From Dipteris shenzhenensis (Eukaryota > Polypodiophyta > Polypodiopsida > Gleicheniales), in NCBI GenBank assembly GCA_047967505.1, contig CM106540.1: a stretch of 64,000 nucleotides of DNA, one strand, 5' to 3'. A program made the position numbers and the translations under genes. Below the pieces are notes generated by a model that saw only the letters and a program-made list of their open reading frames with translations, was not told the DNA's origin and did no database searches. Positions 1 to 12,300 of this stretch are shown here, in pieces (the first letter of the stretch is position 1; each line of letters opens with the position of its first letter).

Positions 1-1800
1 GGTGGCCCACTTTATGGAAAGATACCTTTGACAATGTCAGGTAATATGATGTTGAAAAATGCTAGGCACTTTGATGTTTGCCAAAGAAATAAGAAGCCAC
101 AACACAAGGTTATTAACCCTTGGACAATGATTTTTTCTCATAACCCTTTTTGGAAAATGAGGGATTGATTATGTGGTATATATATAGATATCTACGAAGG
201 GCACTTAATCATTGTACATGATTATTCCCACAAATTATTCCACAAAAGGAGGTATTTTTGGAGCGATGAGGATAGCATATGCAAGAAGCACATAAAAACT
301 TATCTATGAATAAGTGATTACCATATACGGTTGTCCATAAATATTGTACCTGATAAGTGGAATACTTCATAAATGATGTGATTAGAGAACTATTGATTGG
401 CTTTATGATCATCCAACATAATTATCTACAAGGAAATTGAAAGGTTGATTCTACTATTAAGATTTTGGGTAATGCAATTATCAAGACAAGAGAACCTATA
501 AGAGTGGATTGAATTGAAAATCTTATTGCAACCTTATGGGGTTACATAGTCATAGTCAAGTCAATATTAGCATGAGATTTGCACCATTCCAATTAGCGTA
601 GGCCTTGAAGAAATGGTTCCACTAATTGACACTAAGGAAAGGGCCTATATTCCATGACAACAAAAAAGAGAAGACACAAAGCATGGTTTGATAGGAATTT
701 CAAACATAAGGAGATTAACAAGGCAATTTACTATATTGAAGATAATTTTAGGAATTTTAGGAATTTTAGGAAGACAATCCAATGATTTTGAGACTATCCA
801 AATGAGACCATCTGATGCATTTATATAGCATAGTTATAGTGTTGCAAGATTATGCTATTTCAATGTTGCAAAGAAATGATGCAAGAAATTTTGAGAAATT
901 TGAATTATTTCGAGACTATCCAAATAATTATGAACAAAATGAGACCTTGTAATGCGCTTATAGAGCATAGTTACAGTGTTACATGATCATGCTATTATGT
1001 TGCAAAGAAATGATGCTAGCATTCACCATCAACTATTGTTTGTTTTAAAAAATTGGATAACTCGGATATATGGTGCCACCTGTGAACTTGCTCTAAGTTG
1101 TTAGGTGAATCTATAATAAATTTGAAAATTTCATATAGGTCATCGTTATTCATCATTGCATAGTTAAAATTGTATCTTCATCTCTTCCATCATCACCAAA
1201 TTTTATAGCAACTAGATAGTTAAGTGTTTCGTTTATGTTCGAACACTTACGTGCTGCATTCTTTTGAACACATTTTAGTTAACTAATACAGTGTTGCAGG
1301 CTTACAATGTTTTAAAGGATGGATGATGTTGTCCATCATATTCCACAATCTAATTGTATGACTTTCTTTCTTGTATGTGGGCATATGCATGATAATGTAG
1401 AACTACAAAAGGTCAAAATGCTCACTTTTGATGTAGAACAATTGCTGTGAATTCCCTTTGATCCATTTTGCTGATTTGTACATTTTGTAGAATAATTTCC
1501 TTTATTTACCACACCTTGCAATTGTATTTTTCTTACTAAGAATAAAACAATTATTCACATGTAATTTATATTCACTTAAAACACTTTTCAAAATAATATT
1601 TTATAATAATTTAAAAAAGGAGACAATGAAAGTGACTAAAATTCTTCTTCCTCAGAGCTATCCACCATACTTTCCTCAAAGATCACAATAGCTAAGTTAG
1701 AACAAGATGAGCATGTAGCCTTGGGGAAGGAAGGACCCCCCTTTACTCTAGTAAAAGGGAGAAAAACTATTCAGGTGGAAAATTGAGTCAGCAATCGGGA
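1..1800. other. AT-rich stretch without recognisable gene
   Basis: I see no open reading frame with recognisable protein motifs on either strand and no clear terminal repeats. The sequence is AT-rich with short local duplications, for example two similar stretches at about 780-890 and 900-1020 that share the wording of an A/T-rich 'gagactatccaaa' segment. It is most likely decayed repeat DNA, but no family can be named. Confidence 0.5.
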
Positions 1801-1828
1801 GCTTCAAGGGATAAACCCAAAGACCCAA

Positions 1829-4370
1829 GTGCCACAGAGAGAGAAAATAGGAGGATGTCAAGAGGATTTGCACTCTCCCCTCAGGTCAGCCCAATCAACT
1901 TTAAGAAGAAACAAAATAAAAGCACCACCCAATGATGCAGACACAAGACTAAGTGGAAATGTTAAAGGAATGTCGCATGACCTCAGACCAGTAATTTTCA
2001 AAAGATGGATTCATTCAAGAGGACTCAATTCTGACTTCTTAGCTCTTCAAGAAATCAAAATAGGTGGGCCAAAACTAAGATGGCAACTTAGCCATATTGA
2101 CGATGAGAATGTGGTTTTGTACTGAACATGAAGAGGGTAGAGGGGGTGCAGTTTTGGGAGTGGCCAAGCACCTATCTCAAGCAATAGGTGGGGTCCTAAA
2201 AACCTTTGGTCAAAATGGAGTAGGGATTGACTTCAATCACCGCAACCTAGCTTGTAATATCTTCTCAATCGACTCCCTAACTCAGTTAGGGATAGAGCAC
2301 TCCTCTGGGAGGGGGGTTCAAGGTAATACTATTCTCTTGGGAGACTTTAATATGGTCCAATGCAAAAGAGATAGATGGAATGGAATAGGTAATGTCTTAA
2401 GGGGGAGTGAGTTGACCACATGGAACAACCTCACGGATCAAGCGCTTTTGATTGATGCCTTAGAAGACACATTTTTCACTTGGTCAAACAGTCAGATAGG
2501 TTAGTTCCACAAAAAAGCTCGGTTGGACAAAACTTATTTCTCTAGAAGGATTTTGGATGACACGCTTTGTCATAAGAGTAGTGCGTTAACGTCCCTCCAC
2601 TTCTCTGATCATAAACCAATCTTAATCTCCCTAGAAAGCGTGAAGGGAGGATCATCAGATCCTGATTCAAGGCGAACCCCTTTTTCTTTCAGTTACCGGG
2701 TGTGCAAAATAAAATTGTAAGAATCTGGCAAAAGGCTTTTGGAGGAACTGCTAGTATGGCACACAAGTGGGTGAGAGAAATAGAGCACACTAGATGCTTC
2801 TTGAAGGCTATCAAACGTAGTAAAGGTAGACTCAGGAGGTGGAAGATTATAGAAGAATAGATAAAGGGACTTGAGTATGACAACACTCCCCAAGGACAAG
2901 CACAACTAAGGAACGCAAGAGATAGCATGAGAACTGAGGCAGAGATCAAAGCAAGACAAGCCATAATCTATACAAGAGAATGGTAGGCAGGTAAAGGGGA
3001 TAAGGCTGATGATGATATGTTTAGAAGCCTCCGAAAGAAGCACGCTAAGGAATCATTGGATGCTCTTCAGAAAGACAGGCAGATAGTGCAAGACTCAGAC
3101 GAGATTATGGAAATAGTCTTGTCTCATTTCCGAAGAATTCTTGGAGAGGCTAATACTCTCAACAACAAAAATTAGTGCCAGAGAACTCTATTGGTAGGTT
3201 AGAATCAAGCAAGTCACCACCTTTGATTGCCTTTACTTAGATAGAGACCTCACAATAGAAGAATTAAAAGAAGCAGTGGATGCAATGGCAAAACGTAATA
3301 CACCAGAGGAGGACGGGGTCCAAGTGGAATTCTACCAAGTTTTTTAGGACAGGTTGGCCCCTACCTTATGAAGCTTTGGTAGGAATTGAAAGATCAAGGG
3401 TTCCTAGATCCACGGATTAACACACGCATGATCAAGCTAAATCTAAAAGGAGGACCTAAAGACGAGATTAAAAATTGGAGACCTTTGACCATGCTAAACA
3501 CCAGTTATAAAATCTTTGCAAAATCATTGACCATCAGACTCATGACTAAGATGCAGAAATGGATAAGAGGAGCAAAAAGGATTTATTCAAGGATGGCACA
3601 TCCTCAAGGCAATCCTTACCCTCTGGGAAGAACCTCGGAAGGACTTGAACTAGAGGATGAAACCCAGCAAGATATCTGCTTCCTCAAAGTTGGTTTTAAC
3701 AAAGCCTACGATAGGATGGAATGGGGGCTCATTTTGTCCTCCTTATAGGACATGGGAGTAGGCCCTAAATTCATTTCCTTTATTGACATCCTCCTTTGCC
3801 AGGCTAGAGGAAAGATAGAAATAAATGGTAACATTTCTCCTTGCTTTGCATTAAAGAGATTTATCACACAAGGATGCCCTCTAGCACCACTGCTATTTGT
3901 GATAGCAGTTGGTTCCCTTGGATAGCTTATTCAGGATAAGGCAGATAATGGCACTTTGAAAGGTATCCAGGGGAAGACATATCATATGCCAACAATTTGC
4001 AAATGATACCAATCTTATGCCGCATAACAACGAGCAATCAGAGGGTGACATTCTTGAATGATTAAATGTGTTTTGCCTGGCCTCTAGCTCCAGAATTAAC
4101 CATGAAAAAATAGAGATCTATGGTACTAGGAATCCACCACCCTAGTTCCTTACAAACAAAGGTTGAAAAATTATAGGTGAGAGAGAGGTCTTTAGATTAA
4201 TAGGAGTTCCTATGGGTTTTAGATGCACAATAAATTATCGATGGGATTGGGTAATTGATAGAATTAAGGAAAAAATCAATAAATGGCAAGGCCTCTAGCC
4301 AACTCTTACCAGGAGAAAGTTTGTCTTAAACCACTAATTCTAACATTACAAGATCAACTCTATAGGATAT
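1829..4370 (+). pseudogene. L1-like LINE, EN-RT ORF2 pseudogene
   Basis: This is a decayed non-LTR retrotransposon whose ORF2 would nick target DNA and reverse-transcribe its own RNA. The endonuclease is visible in pieces: a FLALQEIK motif near 2035, GDFN near 2340 and SDHKP near 2605. The reverse transcriptase follows. It shows NWRPLTMLNTSYKIFAKSL at about 3472-3528, a degenerate 'CFLKVGFNKAYDRMEW' block near 3680, and QGCPLAP near 3870. The catalytic box near 3995-4020 reads FAND where the family has Y/F-A-D-D, so the first catalytic Asp is Asn. A post-RT segment (RLIGVPMGF, then WDWVIDRIKEKINKW) ends near 4340. The reading frame changes at least at about 2120, 2510 and 2700-3250 and carries many stops. 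The 5' part (ORF1) and a poly-A tail are not seen. Assignment to the L1-like EN/RT class is from motif order; the element is clearly dead. Confidence 0.8.
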
Positions 4371-4659
4371 CATTCATATCATCACAATGTCTCTTATCTT
4401 CTATATCCTTTGCCAATTGGAGTTTTGCATATGCTTTCTTGCCAAGCAGTTCATGATATTTTAACATTGAATTTCTCAGTGGGAGCTTTTGCTATCCTCA
4501 AGCTTCACAAAATTGTCTTCACATGTTCCCACCTTGTTGGATGTCGAATTTCCATAGCTTTGAGCCAAAAATTCTTGTGCTTAACTATGTTGTTGCATCC
4601 CCTTCTACATGTAGGAGCCCAAGAGCATATACTCACTTCCTTCTAGTTTGTTAATAATG
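4371..4659. other. junction between LINE and pyrimidine tract
   Basis: The LINE-like reading frame fades out near 4370. Nothing recognisable is coded before the pyrimidine-rich tract begins. Low-complexity T/C-rich sequence increases towards the right. Confidence 0.4.
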
Positions 4660-5321
4660 TGTTTGACTCTACATCTACATTGTTGTACCTCCCCCTTTAT
4701 GAATTTTCCTTGAAACCCCTCTCTTCCTCTCATATACAACTTGCTTTCCCCTCTTGTGCATCCTCCGTTAGAGATTCTACATTGTAGCCCTCTACTCTCT
4801 TCTACAAATCTACCTTGCAACTCCTTCTTCTTCTATGAATCTACCTTGTAGCCCCTCCCTTCCTCTCCTATGAACCCCCTCCCCTCCTTCCTACCTTGCA
4901 CATTGTGCTCCCTTCCTCCTCTTTGCCAACTTAGCCCCTTGCCTCCCTCTCTAGTGTAGCCCACTCCCTTCCATCCTCCAATAGAGCTTCTTGCACAACC
5001 ACCTCCCTCCTTTCCTCTTCAAATGCAACCTTACTACAATCAATGCAACCCCTCCTTTGATTGTAGCCTCCTCCTCTCCTTGCCAACATAGCCCCCTACT
5101 CTTCCAATGTATCCCCCCCCCCCTTTTCCATCTTCTGATGAATCCTCCTCTCTCTCTCTCTCTTTATTTCTTCTCATAGCCCCTCCCTCCCTTTCCTATG
5201 CATCCCCCTCTAAAGCAAGCCTTCTCTCCCTTTCCTCTCTCCCTCTCCTATGCATCCCCCTCCAAAGCAACCCCCTCCCTCCCTTTCCAAGGTTACCCCC
5301 CTCCCTTCTTCCCTCTCCAGT

Positions 5322-5322
<1 letters not shown>
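4660..5322. repeat. pyrimidine-rich degenerate tandem tract
   Basis: About 660 bp of strongly C/T-rich plus strand. It is built from degenerate repeats of phrases such as 'ccttgtagcccctccc' and 'cctatgcatccccctc', with an approximate unit of 40-50 bp. The last two units, ending in 'atgcatccccctccaaag' wording near 5200-5270, are the best matched. Strand asymmetry of this kind creates long spurious Ser/Leu/Pro open frames, which I do not call as genes. Confidence 0.7.

Positions 5323-5395
<73 letters not shown>
5323..5395. repeat. (CT)n microsatellite, 73 bp
   Basis: An uninterrupted CT dinucleotide run lies at the right edge of the pyrimidine tract and is followed by a short alternating 'gcacgcacgcatgtgtgcgcg' purine-pyrimidine stretch. 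It is likely length-polymorphic. Confidence 0.97.
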
Positions 5396-5398
<3 letters not shown>

Positions 5399-5671
5399 CG
5401 CACGCATGTGTGCGCGAGCTCAACTGCTCATTGCTTAGCTCGCTCAACCCCTTAATTCTCTTAGCCCTACCTCAACTCAACCTCATCTCTGCTTGGCGTT
5501 TGCCTTAGCCCTCACCTAAGTCGTGTGGCTTTAGCTCTTAGAGTTTTGATTCACCACGGGTCTTCAGCCCTTCAGCTTTCATTCAACCCATTAGCCCAAG
5601 TTTCCAAGTCTCTAATCTCATCGCCTAGAGCCACTAACAAGCTTCACTTTAGTTTACTTTCAAACCATTTC

Positions 5672-6020
5672 TATTGGGATAAGTACGGTCAAGGGCTTGC
5701 TCTATGGTGCATGTGTGCATCGAGGGGAGTCACATGTTTGTGTGTGTGTGTTGTAGAGGCACATCTAGTGCTATGATGTGTCTAGTGTGTGACCTAAGTG
5801 ATGATGTAAGCCAAAAGCCCCTACATGGGAGGTTCCTTTGATTTAGGCTAGTCCCACTGATGTAGCGATTGATTGCCACTGATTTACGGGAGGTGTCTAC
5901 ACCATCCTCTCTTTCTATAAAATGGAGGTCATACCTTCATTTTAATACATGGATTTTGCCTCACTTGTGCTCTCATTCTTTGTGCCATGATGCATCTCTT
6001 CTACCCCACACTCCTCTACA
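5672..6020 (+). repeat. left LTR of gag-only element
   Basis: 349 bp, same length as the right LTR at 8167-8515 and alignable to it without gaps, with about 19 substitutions. The first dinucleotide is TA instead of TG, a terminal mutation. It is followed directly by the tRNA-Met primer-binding site. Confidence 0.93.
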
Positions 6021-6972
6021 TTTGGTATCAGAGCTGGTAGGCTTTGTAGAACTCATTTTGGTAGTGCCACCTCATCATCTTCTCCAACACTACTTTTTAA
6101 GCTTTCTTCCTCCTTCCTTCTTAGAAATTGCTTAGCTCTGTTCTCCCCATTCCTTACGACTTTTGCCAAGCCCTTCTAGCTAGAGTTTCTACCTATGCGG
6201 CACTCCTCTAGCCCAAAACATTTCCCTATATTTGGAGTATTCCACCCGTGCTGATTCAAGCAAGCTGAGATGAAAAAATGCACAATTCTGCTCTTCTGCT
6301 CAACCATTTCCTAAGCCCTCCTAGCACACATTGGTCCATGTCTAGAGCTTGCTGCTCTGATGAATTTTGTAGGCTAATGCTTGCTGGAGCAAGGAGAAAT
6401 AAGAGAAAAGATAGTCAAAGAAGGCATAACTCTCCCATACAAAAAGGCACACTATTTTAGCAATGCCCTGTGGTGAACTTACTTGGGTATTCAAGCTTTA
6501 GTTTTGCATAGAAAGCCCTCTAAAACTCTTCTTCAGCTGTGTGAATTGTGCCCTCCAAGTTGAGCTAGTCTACTGCAATGCATTTTTGACAGTTTTGGAC
6601 ATTTGATGCTAGAGTAAATGCTAGAGTGATGCTTGAGGATTGAAGTAATGCCAAAGTACAGATCAAACAATGCATTTTCAGTTTGAAATTCAATTGGGAC
6701 TGATCTTTTGTCAAAATGCCAAGCTCTGAAGGTTCTTCTAATGCTAATCACTTGAAGAAGACTACAAGAAGGAAAAAATTCAAAGTGAAGAAGACCCCAG
6801 CCAAGAAACTTTGGGAGAAGCCCAACAGGGTATGAATATGCTAAACAATTAGGATTCTCTAAATTTATCTCTGGCAATCTACATTTGTATGGTGAGGGAG
6901 ATTTCTTTGTTCCACAAGATTAGTCATTTTGTAAGAGAGTAGACACTGCCCGATAAAGGTGAGACCCTCTCA

Positions 6973-7830
6973 TGGCTACTTATAAAATTGACAAGTTCAA
7001 TGCCCAAGGATCCCATACTTGGTAGATGAAGATAAATTTTATTCTTATGAAGGAAAATCTATGGGACTTAGTCAAGGAAGGAACTCAAACCTCTTAGGAA
7101 GGTGAATCAACTACAACAAAAGGTAAAAGAAAAGCCATTGACTCTACTTCTACACCTGCAGATGCAAAGAGAATTGAGAAAGCTTATGCCATCATTGCAT
7201 TAGGTTTGGGTGATGGCTATGTACACCACATTTCAGATTTGGAATCCCCTTTTGAAGCATGGCACAAGTTAGACATATTGTTTGGTGCTAGCTCTCATAC
7301 GTCCAAATTAAGTCTGAAAAATTAAGTTCTTTGAACTTAAAATGGAGGGAGATAATGTTGCTACCCATGTCAACACTATGAGAAGTATTATGACACAACT
7401 AGCTTCAATTAATTCCCTTGTCACTGAGGATGATGCTATGGCAGTGCTTTTAAAGAGCATGCCTTAGGATTTTGACAATGTGGTTACTACTTTGAAGAAT
7501 CTTCCTCAACCCTCATTAGAAGGTATCATTAGTGCCTTACAAGAAGAGGAAAGAAAGAACACTTCATGAATGGACAAAATGCATATAGAGGCACTTGCAG
7601 TGAAGTTTTCAAAGAGCAAGTACAAGGCTTGTAAACACTGTGGGAAAAACAATCACCTTGAGAAGGATTGTTATGGAATCAACCATTGCTCATATTGTGG
7701 AAAGAATAATCACTCTGAAAAGTTTTGCAATGAGAAGAACAGGACTATGACAAATCTGGTTGAAGAGAGAACTCCATCAGCAAATGAAGCATTGAACTTT
7801 GTGGTAGAAGACAAGGACTTTGCCTTTTGA
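6973..7830 (+). pseudogene. Copia-type gag with two CCHC zinc knuckles, broken
   Basis: Translation from MATYKIDKFN (about 6973) gives a Copia gag (UBN2-type) with motifs in order: NLWDLVKEG near 7055, AKRIEKAYAIIALGLGD near 7165, 'FEAWHKLDILFGAS' near 7250, 'FELKMEGDNVATHVNTMRSI' near 7335, and LQEEERKN near 7540. It ends with two adjacent CCHC knuckles at 7627-7740 (CKHCGKNNHLEKDC and CSYCGKNNHSEKFC). The frame is interrupted by stop codons near 7024, 7098, 7325 and 7567 and by at least one frameshift near 7320. The intact distal piece is 7570-7830 (86 codons). In autonomous relatives gag would package element RNA. Two knuckles in tandem are less usual than one. No pol follows. Confidence 0.82.
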
Positions 7831-8166
7831 GCAACTTGTCTTTGAATTTTTGTTTATCATCACTTGGTCAAATTTTGAGGTTCTCTGCTTGGAGTAGTAC
7901 TCCAAAAAGAATGCAATGTGTTTTGTCTTTTGTAAATTACCTCTGGTCACCATATGATGTAGGCCATGTGATATGTGTGTTTTGGCCTATCATATTTTTG
8001 TGAACCTTGACCCTTGGGCACCTTTGCTAGCATGAGATCCTAGACATAGATTTATCCTTGACCACCATGAGATGGCCATGTGTGTGACCACCATGAGATG
8101 GCATGAGAAACTATGAATCTAGATGTATCCTTGACATTACAAGAGGCAAACCCTTGAGGGGGGCTA

Positions 8167-8515
8167 TGTTGGGATAAGTATGGTCAAGGGCTTGCTCTAT
8201 GGTGCATGTGTGCATCTAGGGGAGTCACATGTTTGTGCGTGTGTGTTGTAGAGGCACATCTAGTGCTATGATGTGTCTAGTGTGTGACCTAAGTGATGAT
8301 GTAAACCAAAGGCCCCCACATGGGAGGTTCCTTTGATTTAGGCTAGTCCCATTGATGTAGGGGCTGATTGCCACTGATTTAGGGGAGGTGTCTACACCAT
8401 CCTCTCTTTCTATACAATGGAGGTGTTTCCTTCATTCTAATACATGTATTTTGCCTCACTTGTGCTCTCACTCTTTGTGCCATGATGCATCTCTTCTACC
8501 CCACACTCCTCTACA
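8167..8515 (+). repeat. right LTR of gag-only element
   Basis: 349 bp with intact TG...CA ends. It is preceded by the polypurine tract and followed by the right copy of the target-site duplication (8516-8520). Confidence 0.94.
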
Positions 8516-8520
8516 ATCTC

Positions 8521-9138
8521 ACTTCAGCTGCCTTAGTTTCTCAGCTCATTTCAAGGTTCTTTGTCTCTTCCCTAACCCCGAGTTGGGGTGAATCCCTAGC
8601 CTACCCCAAGAGTTTTTAGCAAGGGGTTGTTCAAACCACAAAGGCCACCATGGAATTTTTGAAGTTTAAGACATATCCTTCGACTCTAGCCAACAAAGTC
8701 TCTTACTAGAGCATTGTAGCCCTACCATCTCTCTCCTATGCAAAGATTCAAAAATGAAGAATCACTTTAGACCCACAAGAGCAGATCTTTTACTTGGAAT
8801 AGGAAATACCAAAGCTCTAGCTCCAACTTGCAGCTCTTGGAAGTATGGCATAGGACATGGAGAATAGTGGAAAGCACAAATTTATGGCAAAAGATTACAC
8901 AAATGTGGCCTATCTCCACTCCCACCCCAATTGGTCTCCACGGTTTAGGAGATGATCATTACTCAAGTTTGTTCTATTAACAAGACATGATTCGTCTTAG
9001 AATTAGACATGCTCCATGCTTGAGTGGATCAAGACGAGGGTGTAGAACAAGCTGCAAGATTGGTAGAAATATAGGACTTGGTGACTTGACTATTTTGCCT
9101 CCCAAATGAGAACCCCTCAAAGATCCCTTGCTGCCATG
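8521..9138. other. no gene seen
   Basis: Flank of the gag-only element. Open frames here are short and carry no motif I recognise. The left flank of the element (5400-5666) and this stretch form one interrupted locus. Confidence 0.4.
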
Positions 9139-9350
9139 ACCAGTGTTCATGGAAAACCTACAAACTATATACAATGAACCTCTAGAATTTGCATTTTCAA
9201 CTGTAAAAAATATTTCTCAATTTCGTAAAATCTACAAAATTTCAGGAAATGTAGTTATATTTTAGCTAAAAATTTTGTAAATTCTCAAGAAAAACCTTCA
9301 AATTTTGAAATTTTGATTTTTGTGAATTGTTCAAAAAAATGTTTTTTGTG
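9139..9350 (+). repeat. dispersed repeat, copy A
   Basis: This stretch starts with 'cagtgttcatggaaaacct', runs through 'actatatacaatgaacct' and ends in AT-rich sequence. Its reverse complement is found at 20390-20605 with the same order of words over about 210 bp. The similarity appears to continue a little beyond 9350 into the sequence left of the Ty3/gypsy element at 18410. No coding potential is seen. It may be part of an old LTR or another element. Confidence 0.75.
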
Positions 9351-12300
9351 AATCCTCGCCATGACCCAAAAAACTCAGAGGATGGCATCAGATCGTAGGG
9401 CCACCGATTTGCAGCTCAAAAGCCCAGTCAAGCATCTAGCCCCATCCACCTTAGTGGCACTAGCATACACTAATCCCTAGCAAAATCATAAGCTTGGACA
9501 CCCCTTGAGTACCAACCTTGCTTGAACAAGAGTATAAAGGGACTAGTATTCCCAACCATCCAACAAGTGACTAACCTTGCCAACCCCAAGCTTCCAAGGC
9601 CCCAACAACTTGTGAGGTGGAAACCCAACCTTCCCCCATGAATGTCTTGATCCCCAAAGACCTTCCCCTCTCATAACTCTAGATTTAATGAATGGCAAGT
9701 CAAGAGAGCCTGCCTATATGCCACACCAAGCTCTATGCTTCCCCTACATCCATAGTTACTTGTTTGGTACCTGTTAGCCTTGAGCTTCTCTGAGATTCAG
9801 AACACGAGGACTCGGTCAAAACTAGTCTAAGAGGGTGTCAAGCAAGATTGATCGTGGCCGAGGTGACTTAAGGGTTCTAGTTCGAAGGTGAGTCCATAAA
9901 AGGGAGAAGCGCAACTCAGAAGGGGACAAAGAGGAGATGCTGAGGGATGAAAGAAAAGAGATGCAAAAGGTTTCAATGAAATCCCAGACACGAGAGTTGG
10001 TCACGCAGTTCACTTGCTCTAAATACATATGGGTTAAGAGCCCTTCTCTACATTTCCTATATCTCAAGCTTGTGTTCATTCTTGTTACATTGTTAAGTAC
10101 TCGGTGTCAAGTATGCTCTTTTTTCTGTATTGTAGCCAGCCCTTTTATTAGTTGACACTCTTTACAGTAGGCAGCCTAGAGGCATGTTTTGGTTCTATGA
10201 GCCCTCCTTGAGCCATGTGTCACAATTGGAGACATTGATTCTAAAAAGTTCCAATGGTGTAACATTGTTTTATGCAAAATTAGAGGTGCTAGCTTTCTTT
10301 CACTTTAAAATTCACATCCACCAAATTTACTGAAAAAGCTTATCAAAAAGCTCATGCAACAATCTCTCTAAGCACTACTTCACTCTATCAATTCTAGCAC
10401 GATATCATAGTAGAGAATTTTCATCGGGCAGGCTCCTATTAGATTGTTGGATTTGCTTGATTGATGTCGTTTGGCCTTGTGTCATGATGTAGGTGCAAGG
10501 TGCAACAACAAGAATGCAAATTGAAGTTGTCGATGCTAGGACTAGCTGTGCCAACCCATGATCTGGATTCTTTTATGAGCTCGACAGTTTGGAACTATAA
10601 ACAAGAGTGGAGTTAGAAGTTGGTGAATTGTGAGCTCTTTTGGGCCAGTCCTTCATCCCCCTTTGACGTAGGCAAAACATTTGTTCTTCAATAAAGTGCT
10701 AAAATAATAATTGAGGCTCAATTTTCGAGTTAGTAGTTACATACTCCATGATGGAAGGGTTGCCTACCACAATTCTAGTTTCCCTCTATGAGGTTCTTTC
10801 ACCCCAAGTAGTATTGCTTAGCCTTAGCATAGGCAGATTAGACTTGCATAGTGCCCAAGTGAAGAGAGGTGTCATGTAGAAAGTGGCATGCCTATGATGA
10901 GGTCACAATAGGTTGAGGTGCCTAGGCTAACAATAGGCAATAGGCTTACGTGGCCATGCTTGATGATGTGGCAAAAAGGCATAGGTGGGAGTATTGATGT
11001 GTTCCTACCACATGTCCTCACGTGCAATTGGTGACATGGCAATCACATGTCTTCTAATATGATTCACATTTTTCCAAACATTTGCTAAAATGGGGCGTTC
11101 TTCCACATGGCAATCTTTACTAGACCTTCTTCAACCTAAAAGTGGTTCACTAGGAATTAATCTTGAAAGGTCACCCAAGTTGCGAACATGTGAAATAGTG
11201 GGCCCTAAACCTAAAACCGAAATCATCACATTTTTTTAAACATGTCCAGTATGGGTGAATCAAACGATGATCAAACATTAAAAAAATTGGAGCTTAACGA
11301 GAGGAAGTGCTACCGACGCTTATGAAAAACCTTATCCTACTTACCACAAGAATTACTTTGCTACATGCTTATTAGGAGAACTCTTAATTTGTGGCAGGTT
11401 AGCATTAGAACATAATTGTGCCCTTTATCAAGAATCAACATTTATGGCATCAAGGCCTTAATGAGGAAGAATTGTTCTGGATGGTGAGGTAATCATGGTG
11501 CAACATGTGAGAGAGATGGAGATCAACATAATGAGGCAAAGGAGGAGTTAAAGGGCACATATGGAGAGGTGATGTGAAGGCTTGATCACGACGAGGGTAC
11601 AATAAGATTGAGTACAAATAGAGAGGTGATGCAAGAGTCTATTGGCGATGAGGGTACAAAATGATTAAGCACAACTAGAGGAGAACTTGTGGAGGGCTAT
11701 CATGGATGGATATGTAGGTGGATGAGGTGGATCAATTCATATGCTAGCCTTGTGGCCTTGAGAGCCTATGAAGCCTTACAAGGCTATCAATCCCTTGAAG
11801 GTAGGACTAGGGCTACATCGATGCAGATAGCTTTGTCACTTGTTTCAAGGCCCTTAGACCTTGAAAATTCTAGAGTACTTAAGTCATTAGACAACACGAA
11901 GATCACCCTAAACCATGTCTCAAAGTACAAAGAGCATGATTATGGAGATCTTAGATCCTTCACAAGTCCTCTCTCTCTCATAACTTGAGTTCCATAGCTT
12001 CGAACCTTAATATCAACCTTTGATCATATAGGTATTGCAACCAAGGAGAATGCACACAGATGTTGCCTCAATGTACAACTGTCTCAACCAAAATCTCTCC
12101 CGATTTTGATACTATCAATGTTGTTTGCAATCAAGTGACGATGCTCGATCTACTCTCACAACATCTTTACTGTGCATTTCACCACTCAAAAGTGGACACT
12201 GGCGCTGCCGTACAATAGCTACTCTCAAAACAAGATACTTCAAAAAGATGCGATGGGAATGCACACACACACACACGAATCGTCCAATGAGCCAACCGAA

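Larger units (their letters stand above)
5667..8520 (+). mobile_element. gag-only Copia-type LTR element (TR-GAG-like), complete ends
   Basis: A 2,844-bp element (5672-8515) has two 349-bp LTRs, 5672-6020 and 8167-8515. The right LTR begins TGTTGG and both end CTCTACA; the left now begins TATTGG. The flanks are atttc (5667-5671) and atctc (8516-8520), a 5-bp target-site duplication with one mismatch. A primer-binding site identical to the initiator tRNA-Met type (TGGTATCAGAGC) lies at 6023-6034, two bases after the left LTR. A polypurine tract (gaggggggcta) ends at 8166. The only coding content is a Copia-type gag with zinc knuckles; there is no protease, integrase or reverse transcriptase. 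It therefore fits the non-autonomous class called terminal-repeat retrotransposons with GAG. I count about 19 LTR differences by eye, so it is not recent. Confidence 0.9.

Noticed and set aside
5107-5508. Overlapping open frames in all phases over the CT tract (poly-Ser/Leu on plus, poly-Arg/Glu on minus).
   Set aside because: They are produced by the (CT)n and pyrimidine-rich repeat, have no other sequence content and overlap on both strands.
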